Made by a program: the position numbers and the translations under genes
Shown here: piece after piece, positions 24,235 through 26,692 of the stretch
Layout: the number at the start of each line of letters is the position of its first letter
How positions within the stretch are numbered: position 1 is the stretch's first letter
The notes under the pieces: generated by a model
What the model was told of the DNA's origin: nothing
What the model saw: the letters and a program-made list of their open reading frames with translations, nothing else
Databases searched by the model: none
DNA from: Rhodobiaceae bacterium
GTDB taxonomy: Bacteria; Pseudomonadota; Alphaproteobacteria; Rhizobiales; TMED25
Assembly (NCBI GenBank): GCA_002704755.1
Contig: PAHC01000011.1
Location: forward strand, 331,211 to 357,902
Length of the DNA stretch: 26,692 nucleotides
Reading direction: 5' to 3'

Positions 24235-24310
24235 TGGTGCCGTATACAAGACTTGAACTTGTGACTTCCTCATTACGAATGAGGCACTCTACCAACTGAG
24301 TTAATACGGC
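24235..24310 (-). tRNA. tRNA-Thr (anticodon CGU)
   Basis: On the minus strand a complete cloverleaf folds: a 7-base acceptor GCCGTAT with ATACGGC, D-stem ACTC with GAGT, anticodon stem CCTCA with TGAGG around loop TTCGTAA, and T-stem ACAAG with CTTGT around loop TTCAAGT. The anticodon CGT (24275-24277 on the plus strand) reads ACG, threonine. The discriminator is A, and CCA (24235-24237) is encoded. Upstream on the minus strand a weak promoter-like pair occurs: TTGATT and TATATT with 19 bases between. It lies between the HemY-domain gene and the zinc-ribbon gene. Confidence 0.96.
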
Positions 24311-24360
24311 ACTAACTGTAAATAATATAGCTAATTATTTTAATAGTAAATCAAGTAGAA

Positions 24361-25932
24361 TTATGGTTCGTTTATGTCTTCTTCTTGAGTCACCCCTGGG
24401 TCATCAGGTAAGATCATGTCATCACTTATTTCTTTTTTAGGGGCAGCCTTGGTATTTTTAGTACCTTTTTTTTCTACTTTAGGTTTATCTTGCTTATTAT
24501 CCGATAGGACTTCAACTTCTTCTATATCTTCTGTCACATCGCTTGTATCAGATATCTCTATCTCTTGAATATTTTTTGCAAGTAATCTTTTGGTATCAAA
24601 GTTTTCAATAAAGGCAGTATTATCATCTATTGATTTAATTTTATAATCACCCCATTTTAAAACTTTGATTTCTCCAGTTGCTGGCAAACAAGGAATCCAA
24701 ACTGACGATGATATATCTGAGTCATACCAACCGGTATCTATTTTTGCATTTAGTGCTTTTCTAATCCAGTCGCGTGACTTCACTCCGCCTCTTGATACTT
24801 TTGCTTCTATATCACTTAATAATTCAAAAATTCTTTTACTAGAAACTTCATTAACATGAGGCTCAATAACCTCTCTTGCTTTATCAAAATTCTGGTCATC
24901 TAAAAAGGCCTTACTTAGTGCAACTGCACCTTCGATACCAGTAACTTTTGTCTTTTTGATCAGGGCCTCAATTCTTTCAATTCTTTGCTTTGGAGATATT
25001 CCTACCTGCAAATAGCTATATAAATAAGCTAAATCCTCATGTTGAGCTATTTTCCAGGTATCCAATATAATCTTTTCTGCTTTAGATTTATCCCCTTGCT
25101 CTGATAAAATCTTCGCGCATATTAAAGCTGATATTATTTGTGATTTCTCTAACTTAATCGCTTCAAGTGCACTATTTAAAGCATCATTTTGATTCACTTC
25201 CTCTACAGATAATGCGTGTGCTGTCAGTACTATAGAATTGTATGTATTAAATTCCTTTTTTGTAATTAACTTATTATTTAATTTCTTTTCTAGAACATCA
25301 GATGCTGACTTCCAGTTTTGTGTCATTAAATAACATTTTAACAACTCATCCATTAACCAAGGTTCATTGGCATTGTAAGCTTCGGCTTCTTTTAAAAGTT
25401 CAATGGATTTTGTTGGATCTTCTGCATTTTTGGAAATAGTATATAGTCCACGATAACTTAACATTCTAGTATTTTCTATCCCTTTCATAGATTGGAAGAT
25501 CTTATTTAATTCCTTATTATCTTTTTTTAAACTAGCATTTTGGGCCTTAAGTAAAAGAGTCATTATTTCATTATTTTCATCTTTATTTTTGGCAAGCTTA
25601 TCAATCTTTTTTATTTCTAAATCTGCCGCATTTGCATTTCCTGCTGCGGCATAAATTAATCCACTAGATATAGCATTTTGTAATCTCTCTCTAATCTTTG
25701 CTTCTTTTAATTGATGAATTTTTTTGGGAAGACGAATTATATAGGAAAATACTAACCATAATATGATTGATAAAACTACTAAAGATAATATTATAACTGT
25801 AAAAAATAATGGTGATACGGTTACCTCGTAATCACCCAACAAGAACAAGACCGAGCCCGTGTAAGTATTTAACCAGCTGAATATATATATTAATCCTATT
25901 AAGGATGTTAATAAGAAAAATATTTTAATCAT
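24361..25932 (-). CDS. hemY: HemY N-terminal domain / TPR membrane protein
   Basis: A 523-residue inner-membrane protein of the HemY family, found in proteobacterial heme-synthesis clusters; its biochemical role is unsettled and it is not protoporphyrinogen oxidase. Two membrane helices (about 4-21 and 42-66) are followed by a long helical, TPR-like region (about 75-395). After that comes a short segment with W-x-P (WIPCLPATGEI) that matches the end of alphaproteobacterial HemY. The last roughly 75 residues are acidic and Lys/Pro-rich, probably disordered. AAGG lies 8-9 bases before the ATG. It is 22 bases downstream of the mitofilin-like gene, the usual order in Alphaproteobacteria, where hemD often precedes both. 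Confidence 0.85.
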   Translation of the reverse strand: MIKIFFLLTSLIGLIYIFSWLNTYTGSVLFLLGDYEVTVSPLFFTVIILSLVVLSIILWLVFSYIIRLPKKIHQLKEAKIRERLQNAISSGLIYAAAGNANAADLEIKKIDKLAKNKDENNEIMTLLLKAQNASLKKDNKELNKIFQSMKGIENTRMLSYRGLYTISKNAEDPTKSIELLKEAEAYNANEPWLMDELLKCYLMTQNWKSASDVLEKKLNNKLITKKEFNTYNSIVLTAHALSVEEVNQNDALNSALEAIKLEKSQIISALICAKILSEQGDKSKAEKIILDTWKIAQHEDLAYLYSYLQVGISPKQRIERIEALIKKTKVTGIEGAVALSKAFLDDQNFDKAREVIEPHVNEVSSKRIFELLSDIEAKVSRGGVKSRDWIRKALNAKIDTGWYDSDISSSVWIPCLPATGEIKVLKWGDYKIKSIDDNTAFIENFDTKRLLAKNIQEIEISDTSDVTEDIEEVEVLSDNKQDKPKVEKKGTKNTKAAPKKEISDDMILPDDPGVTQEEDINEP

Positions 25933-25954
25933 TATTGAAGCCTTGTTTCATATA

Positions 25955-26692
25955 CTAATTTAGTTCAAATTTATCTCTTAATTCTTGCATATTATCTTTA
26001 TATATTTTCCTGACTTTAATCATATCAATTAATGTTGATTTATCGCTTTCTAAATCTATTTGATCAATCGAAATTAAGACATCTAAGAGATCGTCATTAT
26101 AAATATTTGCTTTTATTTCATCAATTTTATAGGGATTTTGAATATTATTTTTTTTGGTAATAGAAATTTCTCCAGATATATAGTTAAATACTTTAGATTT
26201 GATACCCTCATCCCCTTCATAAAGACTAACCTGACTTTCAAGTATTCTATCAAATTCATTGATTAAATCGTCTTGGGATGGAACTGTCTCATAAGAGAGT
26301 TCGATAAGTTTATTGGCTGTCAAATCATCTAATCCAAGGTTTTGCAATATATCTATTTCGTCTTGGAACTCAATCTTTAGATTTATATTTTCTTCAATTC
26401 TTCTTATGACCAACTCTACTATATTCTTATTATTCTCACTAATAGATACATCTATGGATGTTGGTGCATCTTGAACAGAATTCATGGCTATATTTTTATC
26501 TAAATTTGTTAATGAGTCATCCATTGGTATGAATGTTTCATCATCAACAGGTGTAGTATCTGTCAATGACATTTCTTCATTATTAATTAGATTTGTGGAT
26601 TGATCATTCACGGGATTTTTTGTCTCATTTATCATCGAAATTAGCTGATTATTCTGCTCTGTAATTTCAATATTTTTTTCTGAAATTGTATT
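25955..26692 (-). CDS. Mic60/mitofilin-like protein, C-terminal part (runs off the window)
   Basis: An acidic, helical C-terminal region of at least 245 residues. The frame stays open through the last base of the window on this strand: the 19 codons before the first visible ATG (26635) are coding-like and coiled-coil-rich, such as ISEKNIEITEQNNQLISM. That ATG is therefore internal, and the membrane-anchored N-terminus lies outside. The last part, NDDLLDVLISIDQIDL, a basic loop and QELRDKFELN, fits the conserved mitofilin C-terminal domain. In Alphaproteobacteria this protein shapes intracytoplasmic membranes and contacts the outer membrane. The call rests on weak sequence similarity plus the position just before the HemY-domain gene. 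Confidence 0.7.
   Translation of the reverse strand, partial: NTISEKNIEITEQNNQLISMINETKNPVNDQSTNLINNEEMSLTDTTPVDDETFIPMDDSLTNLDKNIAMNSVQDAPTSIDVSISENNKNIVELVIRRIEENINLKIEFQDEIDILQNLGLDDLTANKLIELSYETVPSQDDLINEFDRILESQVSLYEGDEGIKSKVFNYISGEISITKKNNIQNPYKIDEIKANIYNDDLLDVLISIDQIDLESDKSTLIDMIKVRKIYKDNMQELRDKFELN

Noticed and set aside
24001..24273. Open frame of 90 codons on the minus strand
   Set aside because: It starts inside the tRNA-Thr gene and runs opposite the zinc-ribbon gene, so it is not a credible gene.

Overview
The window is a stretch of AT-rich bacterial chromosome, densely coded on both strands with short intergenic gaps. No stretch longer than about 300 bases lacks a gene. The best clue to the organism is at the right edge, where a mitofilin/Mic60-like gene lies directly upstream of a HemY-domain gene; this pair is typical of Alphaproteobacteria. 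Low GC, short spacers and many oxidoreductase, amidase and transporter genes suggest a streamlined, probably marine, heterotrophic alphaproteobacterium. That last step is inference. I see no insertion sequences, integrases, CRISPR arrays, rRNA or replication origin, and base composition looks even throughout.

Left part (1-8350). Positions 1-66 are the tail of an enolase-superfamily dehydratase. A glutathione S-transferase-like gene follows, convergent with an Ldh-family NAD(P)-dependent oxidoreductase, and then a ThDP-dependent decarboxylase/synthase. Next is a four-gene cassette (3718-5091): three small proteins, at least two of them tandem paralogues, and a YkuK-type RNase H-fold protein. 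A secreted 5'-nucleotidase ends in a very clear intrinsic terminator (7029-7068). A secreted MORN-variant protein and a membrane zinc metallopeptidase of the YugP type come after it.

Middle part (8355-17826). Three minus-strand genes encode a photolyase-family flavoprotein, a CNNM/DUF21-CBS membrane protein and an alpha/beta hydrolase. Diverging from them is a six-gene plus-strand operon: two MFS exporters of different subfamilies, a large multi-spanning permease with a 61-residue two-helix partner, a two-domain cupin, and a fumarylacetoacetate hydrolase-family enzyme. The first MFS gene appears to start at an ATT codon, 17 codons upstream of its first ATG. A minus-strand ACMSD-like amidohydrolase and a divergent amidase-signature enzyme adjoin the operon. 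Together they look like an uptake and ring- or amide-degradation locus of unknown substrate.

Right part (20383-26692). A stand-alone shikimate dehydrogenase gene precedes a tight operon of a TerB-like protein, a class I glutamine amidotransferase and a cysteine-rich mini-protein. An aldo/keto reductase and a small membrane zinc-ribbon protein follow. Last come tRNA-Thr(CGU), a HemY-domain protein and the C-terminal part of a Mic60-like protein that runs off the window. Most functions are family-level; the substrates of the catabolic enzymes cannot be read from the sequence.
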